Shown here piece by piece: positions 9,106 to 18,254 of a stretch of 64,000 nucleotides of DNA (the first letter of the stretch is position 1; each line of letters starts with the position of its first letter). Below the pieces are notes generated by a model. The model had not been told where the DNA came from. It saw nothing but the letters and a program-made list of their open reading frames with translations, and made no database searches. Made by a program: the position numbers and the translations under genes. Source of the DNA: Marinobacter changyiensis (GTDB lineage Bacteria > Pseudomonadota > Gammaproteobacteria > Pseudomonadales > Oleiphilaceae); assembly GCF_009193265.1 (NCBI RefSeq), contig NZ_VZZZ01000001.1, positions 744,001 through 808,000 on the forward strand, in the 5' to 3' direction.

Positions 9106-9119
9106 CCGCACTAGTGCGG
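9106..9119. terminator. 14-bp perfect palindrome between convergent puuC and puuA
   Basis: CCGCACTAGTGCGG is self-complementary over its full length and lies 10 bases after the puuC stop. It may fold as part of a termination hairpin for either gene, or serve as a protein-binding site; no T tract is present. Confidence 0.4.
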
Positions 9120-9151
9120 TTCAAACAGGCTATTGCGGCGGGGTGGGAGGA

Positions 9152-10516
9152 TCAGACAGTATGCAGGTACCAGAGATATTCCAGATCGGAGATGGTCCTC
9201 TCGAACTCGGTGAGTTCATGTTCCTTGCAGGCGGCGAACACATCCAGGAACCGGGTGCCCAGATAATCGTTCATCACCGGTGACTGGGTCAGCCCGCGCA
9301 GGGCATCCCGCAGGTTATTAACCAGCGAGGCATCATGCTGTTCATGGGCGTTGCCGACCGTCATCGGGGGTGGCTCAATCCGGTTGGAGATGCCGTAATG
9401 GATACCCGCCAGCACTGCTGCCATGACCAGGTAGGGATTGGCATCGGCGCCCGCCACCCGGTGTTCGATGCGTAACGCGTCCGGATCGCCCCCCGGCAGG
9501 CGCAACGCGGCGGTGCGATTATCCACACCCCAGGTAGGCGCACTGGAAACATAGTACTCCGGGCTGAAGCGTCGGTAGGAGTTAATGTTGGGGCAGAACA
9601 TCGCCATCGAGTCGTTCATGGTCTCAGCCAACCCGCCTATGGCCCAGCGCAGAAGGTCATCAGGTGCGTTGGCGTCGCCCGCGAACACGTTCTTGCCGTC
9701 ACTGTCGATCAGGCTGACATGCAGATGCATGCCACTGCCGGCCTGGTTGTGATAAGGCTTGGCCATGAACGTGGTATCCATCTCATGGTCGTAAGCCATG
9801 TTCTTGATCAGGCGCTTTAGCAGCGTGGCGTGATCACAGGACTGCACCGCGTCAGCCACATAGTGCAGATTGACCTCAAACTGGCCCGGCGCGGATTCCG
9901 CGACCAGCGCATCCGCAGGGAGGTCCTGTTCACGGGCGGCGTCCAGCACATCGGCCAGAAACTCAGCGTACTCGTCCAGGTCATCGATGGAATAGGCCTG
10001 CACCCCCGCCGGACGTTTGCCCGACATGGGTGATTTCGGAGGCTGCGGCCGGCCGGACAGGTTCTCCTGGTCAATCAGGTAGAATTCCAGTTCAAACGCC
10101 GCCACTGGCGTCAGGCCCAGCTCGTCAAAACGCCTGACAATGTTCTGCAACACCACCCGTGGATCGGCAAAAAACGGCGTCTTGCGATCGAGTTCGTACA
10201 TGGTCAGCAGCAACTGCCCGGTCGGTCGTTTCTGCCAGGGCTCCATAGTGAGCGAGCCGGCAATGGGCAGGCAGACCCGGTCAGCTTCGCCAATATCCAG
10301 ACCCAGCCCGGTTTCTTCCACGGTGGTGCCCTGGATATTCATACCGAAGATGGAAGCAGGCAACGCGATACCTTTGTCGAACACTTTCAGCAAAGCTGAG
10401 GGATCCACCCGCTTGCCGCGAACGATGCCGTTCATATCGGGGATCAGCAAGTCGACAAACTGCAACTCGGGGTGTGCCTGAAGAAACGCTTTGGCGTTCG
10501 CAGAACCGGAGCTCAT
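9152..10516 (-). CDS. puuA: Gamma-glutamylputrescine synthetase (glutamine synthetase family)
   Basis: 454 residues with the glutamine synthetase fold: N-terminal beta-grasp (VDLLIPDMNGIVRGKRV), the glutamate-binding and metal-binding FELEFYLI, and the ATP/metal segment GSGMHLHVSL. In polyamine clusters this subfamily ligates glutamate to putrescine with ATP, the first step of the gamma-glutamylated route. It reads away from puuD across a 337-base divergent promoter region. A Marinobacter-type cell could also use it on spermidine or other amines; context argues for putrescine. Confidence 0.92.
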   Translation of the reverse strand: MSSGSANAKAFLQAHPELQFVDLLIPDMNGIVRGKRVDPSALLKVFDKGIALPASIFGMNIQGTTVEETGLGLDIGEADRVCLPIAGSLTMEPWQKRPTGQLLLTMYELDRKTPFFADPRVVLQNIVRRFDELGLTPVAAFELEFYLIDQENLSGRPQPPKSPMSGKRPAGVQAYSIDDLDEYAEFLADVLDAAREQDLPADALVAESAPGQFEVNLHYVADAVQSCDHATLLKRLIKNMAYDHEMDTTFMAKPYHNQAGSGMHLHVSLIDSDGKNVFAGDANAPDDLLRWAIGGLAETMNDSMAMFCPNINSYRRFSPEYYVSSAPTWGVDNRTAALRLPGGDPDALRIEHRVAGADANPYLVMAAVLAGIHYGISNRIEPPPMTVGNAHEQHDASLVNNLRDALRGLTQSPVMNDYLGTRFLDVFAACKEHELTEFERTISDLEYLWYLHTV

Positions 10517-10853
10517 AACAGAAACCTTATACAGTCACTAAGTGCACTATTTGCCTGTGTTAATGGTCCACAGGATCTTACCAAAACGCCGTTTCACCGA
10601 GCCTTGAGCGCTCTTTATCCGGCTTTCAAGGAGCCTTTGCAACCAAAACCTGCAACCACCGGATCAGCCGCTAAAAAATCCCTGGCGCAGAGCGAAACTT
10701 GGTGCTAAATATTGCTTGTTTTCAATGGTGGGAAAGGAGCCTCTGAAAGCCAGAATTTATCCAGAAGCTATTCAGAAACTCCTTCAGTAATAATAGCAGA
10801 AGTTTGTATCGGGTTATCCGGACCATAATGCTTTGCTGGAGTAAATATTTGGT
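10517..10853. promoter_or_regulatory. Divergent puuA/puuD promoter region
   Basis: These 337 bases separate the divergent starts of puuA and puuD-potFGHI and contain no supportable gene. They must hold both promoters. A TTGGTGC ... TTGCTT pair near 10695-10720 resembles a sigma-54 site but its GG-to-GC spacing is one base too long. I see no clear repeated operator. Confidence 0.5.
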
Positions 10854-11666
10854 ATGCCCCAAGCCCTTGATCCTGACAGCCCCACTCGGCCACTAATTGG
10901 TGTCAGTGCCTGCAGCCAGCAAGTACCGGGACGTCATCCGGCTTTTGCTGTTGGCGAGAAATACGTCCGGGCGGTGAGCGAAGGGGCTGGCGGCATTCCG
11001 CTGGTGATTCCCGCCCTGGGAGATGCCTTACCCCCTGACCAGTTGGTGAATGCCCTCGACGGCCTCCTGCTGACCGGCTCCCCCTCCAATATCGAGCCTC
11101 ATCATTACCAGGGTCTGCCCAGTGCTCCGGACACCCTGCATGACCCCCGCCGCGACGCCACTACACTGCCGCTGATCCGGGCGGCGATTGCCGCCGGAGT
11201 GCCCATACTGGGGCTGTGTCGGGGTTTTCAGGAAATGAACGTGGCGTTCGGTGGCACCCTGCACCAGAAGTTGCATGAAACCGGCCAGTATCAGGAACAC
11301 CGGGAAGACAAAGAACTTCCCCTCGATGAACAATACCGCCAGGGTCACCTCGTCCGGATCGCCAAGGGCGGCGTACTGGCGGGCATCTGGCCGGCGTCTG
11401 ACACCGTGCCGGTAAATTCTCTCCACGAACAGGGCATCAAGGACCTTGCCCCGGGCCTGGTGGTCGAAGCCACGGCGGAGGACGGCCTGGTGGAAGCCTT
11501 TTCCATCGCCAACGCCCGAAGCTTTGCCCTGGCGGTGCAATGGCATCCTGAATGGCAGTGGCAGCCAGGGGTGTCCGCCAATGAATTCCCGTTTTACCGC
11601 GCACTTCTTGAATCCTTCGGCGAGGCTTGCCTGGCGCGCCGAAGGGAACGGACCCATCCAAATTGA
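10854..11666 (+). CDS. puuD: Gamma-glutamyl-gamma-aminobutyrate hydrolase
   Basis: 270 residues, class I glutamine amidotransferase-like fold. Nucleophile Cys122 is in GLCRGFQ, and His231 and Glu233 are in WHPEW, completing the triad. PuuD frees GABA and glutamate from gamma-glutamyl-GABA, the last step of the pathway whose other enzymes are encoded just upstream. It heads an apparent puuD-potFGHI operon; the gap to the binding-protein gene is 58 bases. Confidence 0.93.
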   Translation: MPQALDPDSPTRPLIGVSACSQQVPGRHPAFAVGEKYVRAVSEGAGGIPLVIPALGDALPPDQLVNALDGLLLTGSPSNIEPHHYQGLPSAPDTLHDPRRDATTLPLIRAAIAAGVPILGLCRGFQEMNVAFGGTLHQKLHETGQYQEHREDKELPLDEQYRQGHLVRIAKGGVLAGIWPASDTVPVNSLHEQGIKDLAPGLVVEATAEDGLVEAFSIANARSFALAVQWHPEWQWQPGVSANEFPFYRALLESFGEACLARRRERTHPN

Positions 11667-11724
11667 ACAGGCACCCCAACGAAATCGGTTTTTTGGCATT
11701 CCAAACCCACTGTGAGGTTTCAAC

Positions 11725-12831
11725 ATGATCAAATTGTGTGAAAAAACCGCGATTGCTGTCTCTGTCGCACTGGTTATGGGCGTTACCTCGGTGTATGCCG
11801 CTGAGGAAGTCCGTGTTTACAACTGGTCCGATTACATCGCCGAGGATACCCTGGCGAAGTTCACCGCTGAAACCGGCATCGAGGTGATCTACGATGTCTA
11901 CGACAGCAACGAGATTCTGGAAGCCGCACTGCTGTCAGGACGTTCCGGATATGATCTGGTTGTCCCCTCGAACCACTACGTCACCAAGCAGATTTCTGCG
12001 AATGCGTTCGTACCGCTGGACCACAGCAAATTGCCTAACCGGGTGAACCTGAACCCGGATCTGATGGACGAACTCGAATCGGTCGATGCCGGCAGTGCCT
12101 ATTCCATTCCCTATCTCTGGGGCACCAACGGCTATGGCTTCAATGAGGGTCGTATTAAGGAAATTCTGGGTGAAGATGCCCCGACCGATTCCTGGGCCCT
12201 GATCTTCGACCCGGCAGTTACCGGCAAGCTCGCAGAGGGCGGCTGTGGTATCAGCATGCTGGATTCCGGCGAGGAAATGTTGCGGGCCGCCATGGCTTAT
12301 CTGGGTCTGAACCCCAACAGTAACGACGACGCGGATATTGCCAAGGCCGCCGAGGTAATCAAGTCGGTGCGCCCAGACATCACTTATTTCCATTCCTCCC
12401 GCTATATTGCAGACCTGGCCAATGGTGACATCTGCGTGGCGGCGGGTTATTCCGGCGACCTGCTGCAAGCCGCTGCGCGCGCGGAAGAAGCGGGAAATGG
12501 CAACGTCATAAAATACACCATTCCGAAAGAAGGCGCTGCGCTGTGGTTTGACATGATGACCATCCCCCAGGGCGCGCCCAACGTCGAAAACGCTCATGCC
12601 CTGATGAACTTCCTGATGAAGCCGGAAATCATTGCCGACGTTACCAACTACGTCTGGTACGCCAACCCTAACAAGGCTGCCGACCCATTTGTAGACCCCG
12701 AAATCCTGGCGGACAAATCCATCTATCCGTCCGATGAGGTGATGCAAAAACTTTACATCATGGAGGGTCGTCCAATGGCAACCCAGCGTCTGGTGACACG
12801 CACCTGGACTAACGTGAAGTCCGGTCGTTAG
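11725..12831 (+). CDS. potF: Putrescine/spermidine ABC transporter substrate-binding protein
   Basis: 368 residues with a Sec signal peptide ending near VYA-AEE at residue 26. The mature start VRVYNWSDYIAEDTLAKF is characteristic of PotF/SpuD periplasmic polyamine-binding proteins, as are the aromatic pocket residues (YLWGTNGYGFN, TIPKEGAALWFD). It captures putrescine in the periplasm and delivers it to the PotGHI importer encoded next. The stop TAG touches the GTG of potG. Confidence 0.93.
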   Translation: MIKLCEKTAIAVSVALVMGVTSVYAAEEVRVYNWSDYIAEDTLAKFTAETGIEVIYDVYDSNEILEAALLSGRSGYDLVVPSNHYVTKQISANAFVPLDHSKLPNRVNLNPDLMDELESVDAGSAYSIPYLWGTNGYGFNEGRIKEILGEDAPTDSWALIFDPAVTGKLAEGGCGISMLDSGEEMLRAAMAYLGLNPNSNDDADIAKAAEVIKSVRPDITYFHSSRYIADLANGDICVAAGYSGDLLQAAARAEEAGNGNVIKYTIPKEGAALWFDMMTIPQGAPNVENAHALMNFLMKPEIIADVTNYVWYANPNKAADPFVDPEILADKSIYPSDEVMQKLYIMEGRPMATQRLVTRTWTNVKSGR

Positions 12832-13931
12832 TGGCCCGGGACAACAACATGTTGCTCCAAATCCAGGGCGTCAGTAAATCCTACAATGGCCTGCTGGCGG
12901 TAGACGATGTCAGCCTGACCATCCAGAAAGGTGAAATTTTTGCCCTGTTGGGTGGTTCCGGATCCGGCAAATCCACCCTGCTGCGCGCCCTCGCCGGCTT
13001 CGAGAAGCCTGACCAGGGCCGAATCATTCTGGATGGGCAGGACATCACCGACCTGCCGCCCTATGAGCGGCCCACCAACATGATGTTCCAGTCCTACGCG
13101 TTGTTTCCGCACATGTCCGTGGAGCAGAACATCGCCATGGGGCTGAAACAGGACAAACTGCCGCGCCAGGAAATTCGCCAGCGGGTGGCGGACATGCTCA
13201 AGCTGGTCAAGATGGAGCCCTACGCCAGGCGAAGGCCCGCGCAATTATCCGGTGGCCAGCAACAGCGGGTCGCCCTGGCTCGCTCGCTGGCGAAACGGCC
13301 CAAATTATTGCTTCTCGACGAGCCCATGGGCGCCCTGGACAAGAAGCTGCGCACCGAAATGCAGCTGGAAGTCGTGGATATCCTCGAGAAGGTGGGCGTG
13401 ACCTGCCTGATGGTTACCCACGATCAGGAGGAAGCCATGACCATGGCGGGGCGTATCGCCATCATGTCCAGCGGTCGCATTGTTCAGATCGGCTCACCGG
13501 TGGATATCTATGAAAGTCCCAACAGCCGTCTGACGGCGGAATTCATTGGCTCGGTGAATATCTTTGAATCCACCATTCTGTCGGATGAGGTCGACAGCCT
13601 CACTCTCGACTCGACGGATCTGGACGCCAGGGTCTTTATAGACAGGGGCGTCACCACGCCGGCCGAAACCACCCAGACCCTGATTGCCTTGCGGCCGGAG
13701 AAAATCCTGATCAGCCACGACAAACCGGCCGACGAGTTCAACTGGAGCGCCGGCACGGTTCAGGATATAGCGTATCTGGGCGGGGTCTCCACCTATTACG
13801 TCGAGCTTGCCAGCGGTAAACGGGTTCAGACCAGCATGGTAAATAGTGAACGGCGTGCCGAACGCCCGACCTGGGGCGACAAGGTGTTTATCGCCTGGGA
13901 TGCCGCCAGTCCCATCGTACTCTGGAACTGA
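12831..13931 (+). CDS. potG: Putrescine ABC transporter ATP-binding protein
   Basis: 366 residues. Walker A GGSGSGKST, signature LSGGQQQRVALARSLA, Walker B LLLLDEPMGALD and a C-terminal TOBE-like domain from about residue 280 fit the PotA/PotG family. The start is uncertain: a GTG at 12831 overlaps the potF stop, while an in-frame ATG at 12849 would give a protein six residues shorter beginning MLLQIQ. Neither has a strong ribosome-binding site. Confidence 0.92.
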   Translation: MARDNNMLLQIQGVSKSYNGLLAVDDVSLTIQKGEIFALLGGSGSGKSTLLRALAGFEKPDQGRIILDGQDITDLPPYERPTNMMFQSYALFPHMSVEQNIAMGLKQDKLPRQEIRQRVADMLKLVKMEPYARRRPAQLSGGQQQRVALARSLAKRPKLLLLDEPMGALDKKLRTEMQLEVVDILEKVGVTCLMVTHDQEEAMTMAGRIAIMSSGRIVQIGSPVDIYESPNSRLTAEFIGSVNIFESTILSDEVDSLTLDSTDLDARVFIDRGVTTPAETTQTLIALRPEKILISHDKPADEFNWSAGTVQDIAYLGGVSTYYVELASGKRVQTSMVNSERRAERPTWGDKVFIAWDAASPIVLWN

Positions 13932-13934
13932 CAC

Positions 13935-14867
13935 ATGGAACCCCAACCGATGAAACCAGGGCCAACTAAAAGCCTGGTCCGGCGGGTACTGGCCAGTCGC
14001 TCGACTGTCTTCGGCGTGCCGTTCATCTGGCTGTTGCTGTTCTTTCTACTGCCGTTCGGCCTGGTACTGAAGATCAGTTTCTCGTCTGCGGTCATGGCGA
14101 TCCCGCCCTACGAGCCGGTTTTCAACTATATTGATGACACCTTCTCGGTGGTGCTCAATTTCGGCAATTACCTGTTCCTGATATCCGACAGTCTGTATGT
14201 GGCGGCTTATTGGGGCTCGATCAAGATCGCCTTTATCGCCACCCTCTGCTGCCTGCTGATTGGCTATCCCATGGCCTACGCCACCGCTCGGGCGCCGGTG
14301 CAGTTGCAGCTGGTGTTACTGCTGTTAATCATGATGCCGTCCTGGACCTCGTTTCTGATTCGGGTGTATGCCTGGATGGGCATCCTCGGCAACCAGGGCC
14401 TGCTCAACAACCTACTGCTCTGGCTCGGCCTGATTGATGCCCCGCTCAGGATGCTCAACACCAACTTTGCGGTCATCCTTGGCATTGTGTACGCCTACCT
14501 GCCATTCATGATTCTGCCGATCTACGCCAATCTGGTTAAGCTCGACACCCGGCTGCTGGAGGCAGCTTCGGACCTGGGTTCACGGCCCCTGAATACCTTT
14601 TGGACCATCACCCTTCCGCTGTCCAAAGGCGGCATCATAGCGGGTTCAATGTTGGTATTCATTCCGGCGGTGGGCGAGTTTGTGATTCCGGAACTTCTTG
14701 GCGGCCCTGACACCCTGATGATCGGCAAGGTGCTTTGGGAGGAATTCTTCAACAACCGGGACTGGCCAGTGGCTTCGGCCCTCGCCATCGTTATGCTGGG
14801 GCTGCTGCTGATCCCGATTATCCTGTTCCACCGCTATCAGGCCCGGGAGCTGGAAAAAAATGGTTAG
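13935..14867 (+). CDS. potH: Putrescine ABC transporter permease, PotH type
   Basis: 310 residues with six predicted membrane helices and the binding-protein-dependent transport loop (EAASDLGSRPLNTFWTITLP) near residue 215, which couples to the ATPase. It forms the channel with PotI. It starts three bases after the potG stop and overlaps potI by eight bases. Confidence 0.92.
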   Translation: MEPQPMKPGPTKSLVRRVLASRSTVFGVPFIWLLLFFLLPFGLVLKISFSSAVMAIPPYEPVFNYIDDTFSVVLNFGNYLFLISDSLYVAAYWGSIKIAFIATLCCLLIGYPMAYATARAPVQLQLVLLLLIMMPSWTSFLIRVYAWMGILGNQGLLNNLLLWLGLIDAPLRMLNTNFAVILGIVYAYLPFMILPIYANLVKLDTRLLEAASDLGSRPLNTFWTITLPLSKGGIIAGSMLVFIPAVGEFVIPELLGGPDTLMIGKVLWEEFFNNRDWPVASALAIVMLGLLLIPIILFHRYQARELEKNG

Positions 14868-15693
14868 GGCGAAAAGCGTCAGTTTCTCCCGGGTGGTGCT
14901 GGTAATCGGCCTGCTGTTTCTCTATTTGCCGATGTTCGTCCTCGTCGTCTATTCGTTCAACGCTTCCCGGCTGGTATCGGTGTGGGCCGGTTTTTCCACC
15001 GAGTGGTATGGTGCGCTGCTGCAGGATCAGCAGTTGCTGTCGGCGGTGTGGATGAGCCTGAGAATTGCCTTCTACTCCGCCTCCATGGCGGTCTGTATCG
15101 GCACCCTCGCATCGTTTGTGATGACCCGGTTCCAGCACTTTCGGGGCCGAACCATGCTTTCGAGCATGATTACTGCGCCGCTGGTGATGCCGGAGGTGAT
15201 TACAGGGCTGTCGTTGTTGCTGCTGTTCGTGCAGATGGCGCAACTGATCGGCTGGCCTCAGGACCGCGGCATGGCTACCATCTGGATTGCCCACACCACC
15301 TTCTGCAGCGCCTATGTGGCGGTGGTGGTGTCAGCCCGGCTGCGGGAAGTGGACCGCTCCATTGAAGAAGCCGCCATGGATCTGGGCGCCACACCTTTGA
15401 AAACATTCTTCATTATCACCATCCCGATGATCGCGCCGGCGCTGGTATCGGGGTGGCTGCTGGCCTTTACCCTTTCCCTGGATGACCTGGTCATTGCCAG
15501 TTTCGTCTCGGGTCCCGGTGCCACAACCTTGCCAATGGTAGTGTTCTCTTCCGTACGGCTGGGCGTCTCACCGAAGATCAACGCCCTGGCTACCATCATC
15601 ATCGTGACAGTATCCATTGTGGCGTTCATTGCCTGGTATCTGGTGCAGCGCAGCGAAGAAAAGCGGCGACAACCGCTGCCTGAGTCGTCATAA
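14860..15693 (+). CDS. potI: Putrescine ABC transporter permease, PotI type
   Basis: 277 residues, six membrane helices, with the EAA loop EEAAMDLGATPLKTFFIIT near residue 170. Partner of PotH in the inner membrane. Its start lies inside the potH coding end, preceded by GGAG, so the two are translated together. It is the last gene of the puuD-potFGHI unit; 275 bases follow before the next operon. Confidence 0.92.
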   Translation: MVRAKSVSFSRVVLVIGLLFLYLPMFVLVVYSFNASRLVSVWAGFSTEWYGALLQDQQLLSAVWMSLRIAFYSASMAVCIGTLASFVMTRFQHFRGRTMLSSMITAPLVMPEVITGLSLLLLFVQMAQLIGWPQDRGMATIWIAHTTFCSAYVAVVVSARLREVDRSIEEAAMDLGATPLKTFFIITIPMIAPALVSGWLLAFTLSLDDLVIASFVSGPGATTLPMVVFSSVRLGVSPKINALATIIIVTVSIVAFIAWYLVQRSEEKRRQPLPESS

Positions 15694-15731
15694 GAATCTG
15701 AAACCAGGACTCCGGCTTAAAAAACCAAAGC

Positions 15732-15778
15732 GAGCGGTTTTCGCTCATCTTCCGAGCAATCATGAGCGGTATCCGCTC
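15732..15778. promoter_or_regulatory. Two copies of a GAGCGG-N3-CGCTC operator-like palindrome
   Basis: GAGCGGTTTTCGCTC at 15732-15746 and GAGCGGTATCCGCTC at 15764-15778 agree at 13 of 15 positions and both are near-perfect dyads. Their starts are 32 bp apart, three helical turns, so two dimers would bind on the same face. They lie about 190-235 bp upstream of the binding-protein gene of the second transporter operon and 40-85 bp after the potI stop, so they most plausibly control the downstream operon. The cognate regulator is not identifiable in the window. Confidence 0.6.
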
Positions 15779-15968
15779 ATTCCGATAGTCATACTCTCCC
15801 TAAACCCCGGATAGACGCCTCTCCGGAGCTGGCCCCGCATTTGCTTTAGTCTATTATTTAAATACATCCCAGAAACCGTCATCCGCTCTCGTCGAGAAGC
15901 GACGCGGTGAATCCGATGGTTGAGCGCTCCGCCGGCCATTTCGCACAACAACAATCAAGGAGAACACA

Positions 15969-17291
15969 ATGGGACATCCCACACCACAGGCAGGCTTGCG
16001 GCGTACGCTGCTCAGCACCGCCACCTCCGTCGCACTGGTGTCTGCCGGTGTCATCGGCTTCGGTCAGGCCGCGCATGCCGAGGACACCTTTAAGGTCGGT
16101 CTGGTCACCTTCCTGTCCGGCGGCGCCTCCGGACCGTTCGGCGTGCCCGCCGCCCAGGCCGCTGAAACAGTCATCAGGGCCATTAATGCCGGCGAGCTGC
16201 CGGCACCCTACGACACTGCCGGGGTCAACGGTTTGCAACTGGAATCGGTAGTCATTGATGAGGCGGGCGGGCCCACCAAACAGGTGGAAGAGTACCGTAA
16301 TCTGGTCCAACGCCAGAACGTCAACGCCGTCATCGGCTATATCTCAAGCGGTGACTGCCTTGCGGTCGGCCCGGTCGCGGAAGAAATGAAGACCTTTACC
16401 ATCGCTTTCGATTGCGGCACACCACGGCTGTTCGACGAAGTGGATAACCCCACCTACCTGTTCCGCACCGGGCTGGACGCAGTCGCTGACAATGTCGGCG
16501 CCGCCCATTATCTCAACGACGCCAAATCCGATGCCAAACGACTGGCAGGCATCCAGCAAAACTACGCCTGGGGCCAGGACTCCTGGCTCGACTTCACGCT
16601 CTCCATGGAACAGCTGATGCCGGATGTGGAGATTGTCGATAATCAGACGCCACAGATATTCCAGGGCAGCTATGGCACCGAGATTTCTGCGTTGCAAACC
16701 AGCCGCCCCGACATCATCCATTCCAGTATGTGGGGTGGTGATATGGAGGCCTTTGTGGCCCAGGCCAACGTTCGCGGGTTACTTGACCAGGCAACGGCCA
16801 TTCTGACCACCGGTGAGTCGGGCCTGCACCGGTTCAAGGATCAGGCTCCCAACGGCACCATTCTGGGTGGTCGTGGCCCGTTCGGCGGGTTTATGCCCGA
16901 GAACGAGCTGAGTGAATGGTTCTCCAAAGCCTATGAAGAGGAACACGGCACACCGCCAAGCTACCCGGCCTCCAAGATGGCCCAGGCCCTGCTCGGTCTG
17001 AAATACGCGGCTGACAACTCCGGCGCCGAAGGGGTTCCCACCAGCGAGCAACTCGCTGAAGCACTCAAGGGTGCCTCGTTTGAGTCCGTCAGCGGTACCG
17101 TCGACATGGGGCTGGCTGGTGGCCACCAGGCCCTGCAGCCGATGCTTTACGGCGAATATCACTACTCTGATGAGACCGGTCCGGAATTGCGGAATGTCCG
17201 GTCCTACAAAGGCGCATGTGTATCTCCACCTGACGGTCAGAACGCTCAGGAATGGATCAAGGCAGGCTTCCCCGGAGCCGACTGCAACTGA
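15969..17291 (+). CDS. ABC transporter substrate-binding protein, branched-chain amino acid type
   Basis: 440 residues with a signal peptide ending near AHA-EDT at residue 38. The type I periplasmic fold of the Leu/Ile/Val-binding family is recognisable from VGLVTFLSGGASGPFG and the central VNAVIGYISSGDCLAV. Two cysteine pairs are possible (GDCLAV with FDCGTP, and KGACVSP with GADCN), which would suit a stable periplasmic protein. AAGGAGAACACA precedes the ATG. It heads an operon with two permeases, two ATPases, an alcohol dehydrogenase and a secreted hydrolase. The substrate is unknown; the linked enzymes suggest a catabolic compound, not leucine. Confidence 0.88.
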   Translation: MGHPTPQAGLRRTLLSTATSVALVSAGVIGFGQAAHAEDTFKVGLVTFLSGGASGPFGVPAAQAAETVIRAINAGELPAPYDTAGVNGLQLESVVIDEAGGPTKQVEEYRNLVQRQNVNAVIGYISSGDCLAVGPVAEEMKTFTIAFDCGTPRLFDEVDNPTYLFRTGLDAVADNVGAAHYLNDAKSDAKRLAGIQQNYAWGQDSWLDFTLSMEQLMPDVEIVDNQTPQIFQGSYGTEISALQTSRPDIIHSSMWGGDMEAFVAQANVRGLLDQATAILTTGESGLHRFKDQAPNGTILGGRGPFGGFMPENELSEWFSKAYEEEHGTPPSYPASKMAQALLGLKYAADNSGAEGVPTSEQLAEALKGASFESVSGTVDMGLAGGHQALQPMLYGEYHYSDETGPELRNVRSYKGACVSPPDGQNAQEWIKAGFPGADCN

Positions 17292-17305
17292 TCCGTTGAC
17301 CCGGT

Positions 17306-17327
17306 CCGGCAACCTTCGGGTTGCCGG
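17306..17327 (+). other. Stem-loop with TTCG tetraloop after the binding-protein gene
   Basis: CCGGCAACC and GGTTGCCGG pair perfectly around TTCG, forming an extra-stable C(UUCG)G hairpin 15 bases after the stop of the binding-protein gene. With no T tract it is unlikely to be a full terminator. Such hairpins commonly protect the upstream message so that more binding protein than permease is made; that role is inferred. Confidence 0.6.
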
Positions 17328-17354
17328 TATTACCGATAACAGGAGTACACACAG

Positions 17355-18254
17355 ATGTTAACCGTCTGGGCGATTCTTATTGACGGGCTTATCTACGCCT
17401 CGTGGCTGTTTCTGGTAGCTGCGGGCCTGACCGTTATATATGGCGTAATGCGAATTCTGAATATGGCTCATGGCAGCCTCTATGCCTTGGGGGCCTATGC
17501 CGCCGCCTCTGCCATCGGCTGGTATTACAATGGCGGCGGCGACCAGCTCTGGATAGCGCTGACTCTGATCGCGGTGTGCGCGATAGCGATCGGCGCGCTG
17601 GCCGGGCTGATCATGGAACGCGGTGTGTTGCGGCTGATGTACGGCCGTGACGAGGTGCTGATGCTGATCGTGACCTTTGCCATGCTGCTGGTTCTCGAAG
17701 ACGTCATGAAAATTATCTGGGGAACCACGCCCTACTTCGCCTATCAGCCGTATGCGGCGATGGGACGATTCAATATCGGTGTACTCACCGTTTCCGGCTA
17801 TCAACTGATGGTGGTCGGGGTTTCGGTTGCGGTCGGCCTGGCGCTCTGGTTCTGGCTGGAGCGCACCAAGATCGGCAAAATTCTGCGCTCCATAATCCAT
17901 GACCGCGAAGTGTCCGAAGCCATGGGCGTCAATGTGCGGCGGATGTTCACCATCACCTTTATGATTGGCGCGGCCCTGGGGGCCATTGCCGGCGGCGTTA
18001 CCGCGCCCATTATTTCCGTGGTTCCAGGGGTGGGCGTGGAAGTGATTGTCGTCGCCTTTGCGGTGGTGGTCACCGGCGGCCTGGGTAGCATCACCGGTGC
18101 TGCCATTGGCGCCCTGATTGTGGGCCTGGCCCGTGCCATCTCCATACACACCATGCCCGAACTGGAATTGTTCATTGTCTATGCCGTGATGGCCGCAGTG
18201 CTTATCTTCCGGCCCCATGGACTGTTCGGTCAGGCCGTAGCGAGGAAAATCTGA
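17355..18254 (+). CDS. ABC transporter permease, LivH family
   Basis: 299 residues, about eight membrane helices, typical LivH features: GLTVIYGVMRILNMAHG near residue 25 and the loop with MGVNVRRMFTITFMIG near residue 195. One of the two permeases of the second transporter. AACAGGAGTACACACAG gives a good ribosome-binding site. The stop overlaps the next start (TGATG). Confidence 0.9.
   Translation: MLTVWAILIDGLIYASWLFLVAAGLTVIYGVMRILNMAHGSLYALGAYAAASAIGWYYNGGGDQLWIALTLIAVCAIAIGALAGLIMERGVLRLMYGRDEVLMLIVTFAMLLVLEDVMKIIWGTTPYFAYQPYAAMGRFNIGVLTVSGYQLMVVGVSVAVGLALWFWLERTKIGKILRSIIHDREVSEAMGVNVRRMFTITFMIGAALGAIAGGVTAPIISVVPGVGVEVIVVAFAVVVTGGLGSITGAAIGALIVGLARAISIHTMPELELFIVYAVMAAVLIFRPHGLFGQAVARKI

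Noticed and set aside
10695..10720. Possible sigma-54 promoter in the puuA/puuD gap
   Set aside because: The GG and GC elements are 11 bases apart instead of 10 and the flanks match poorly.
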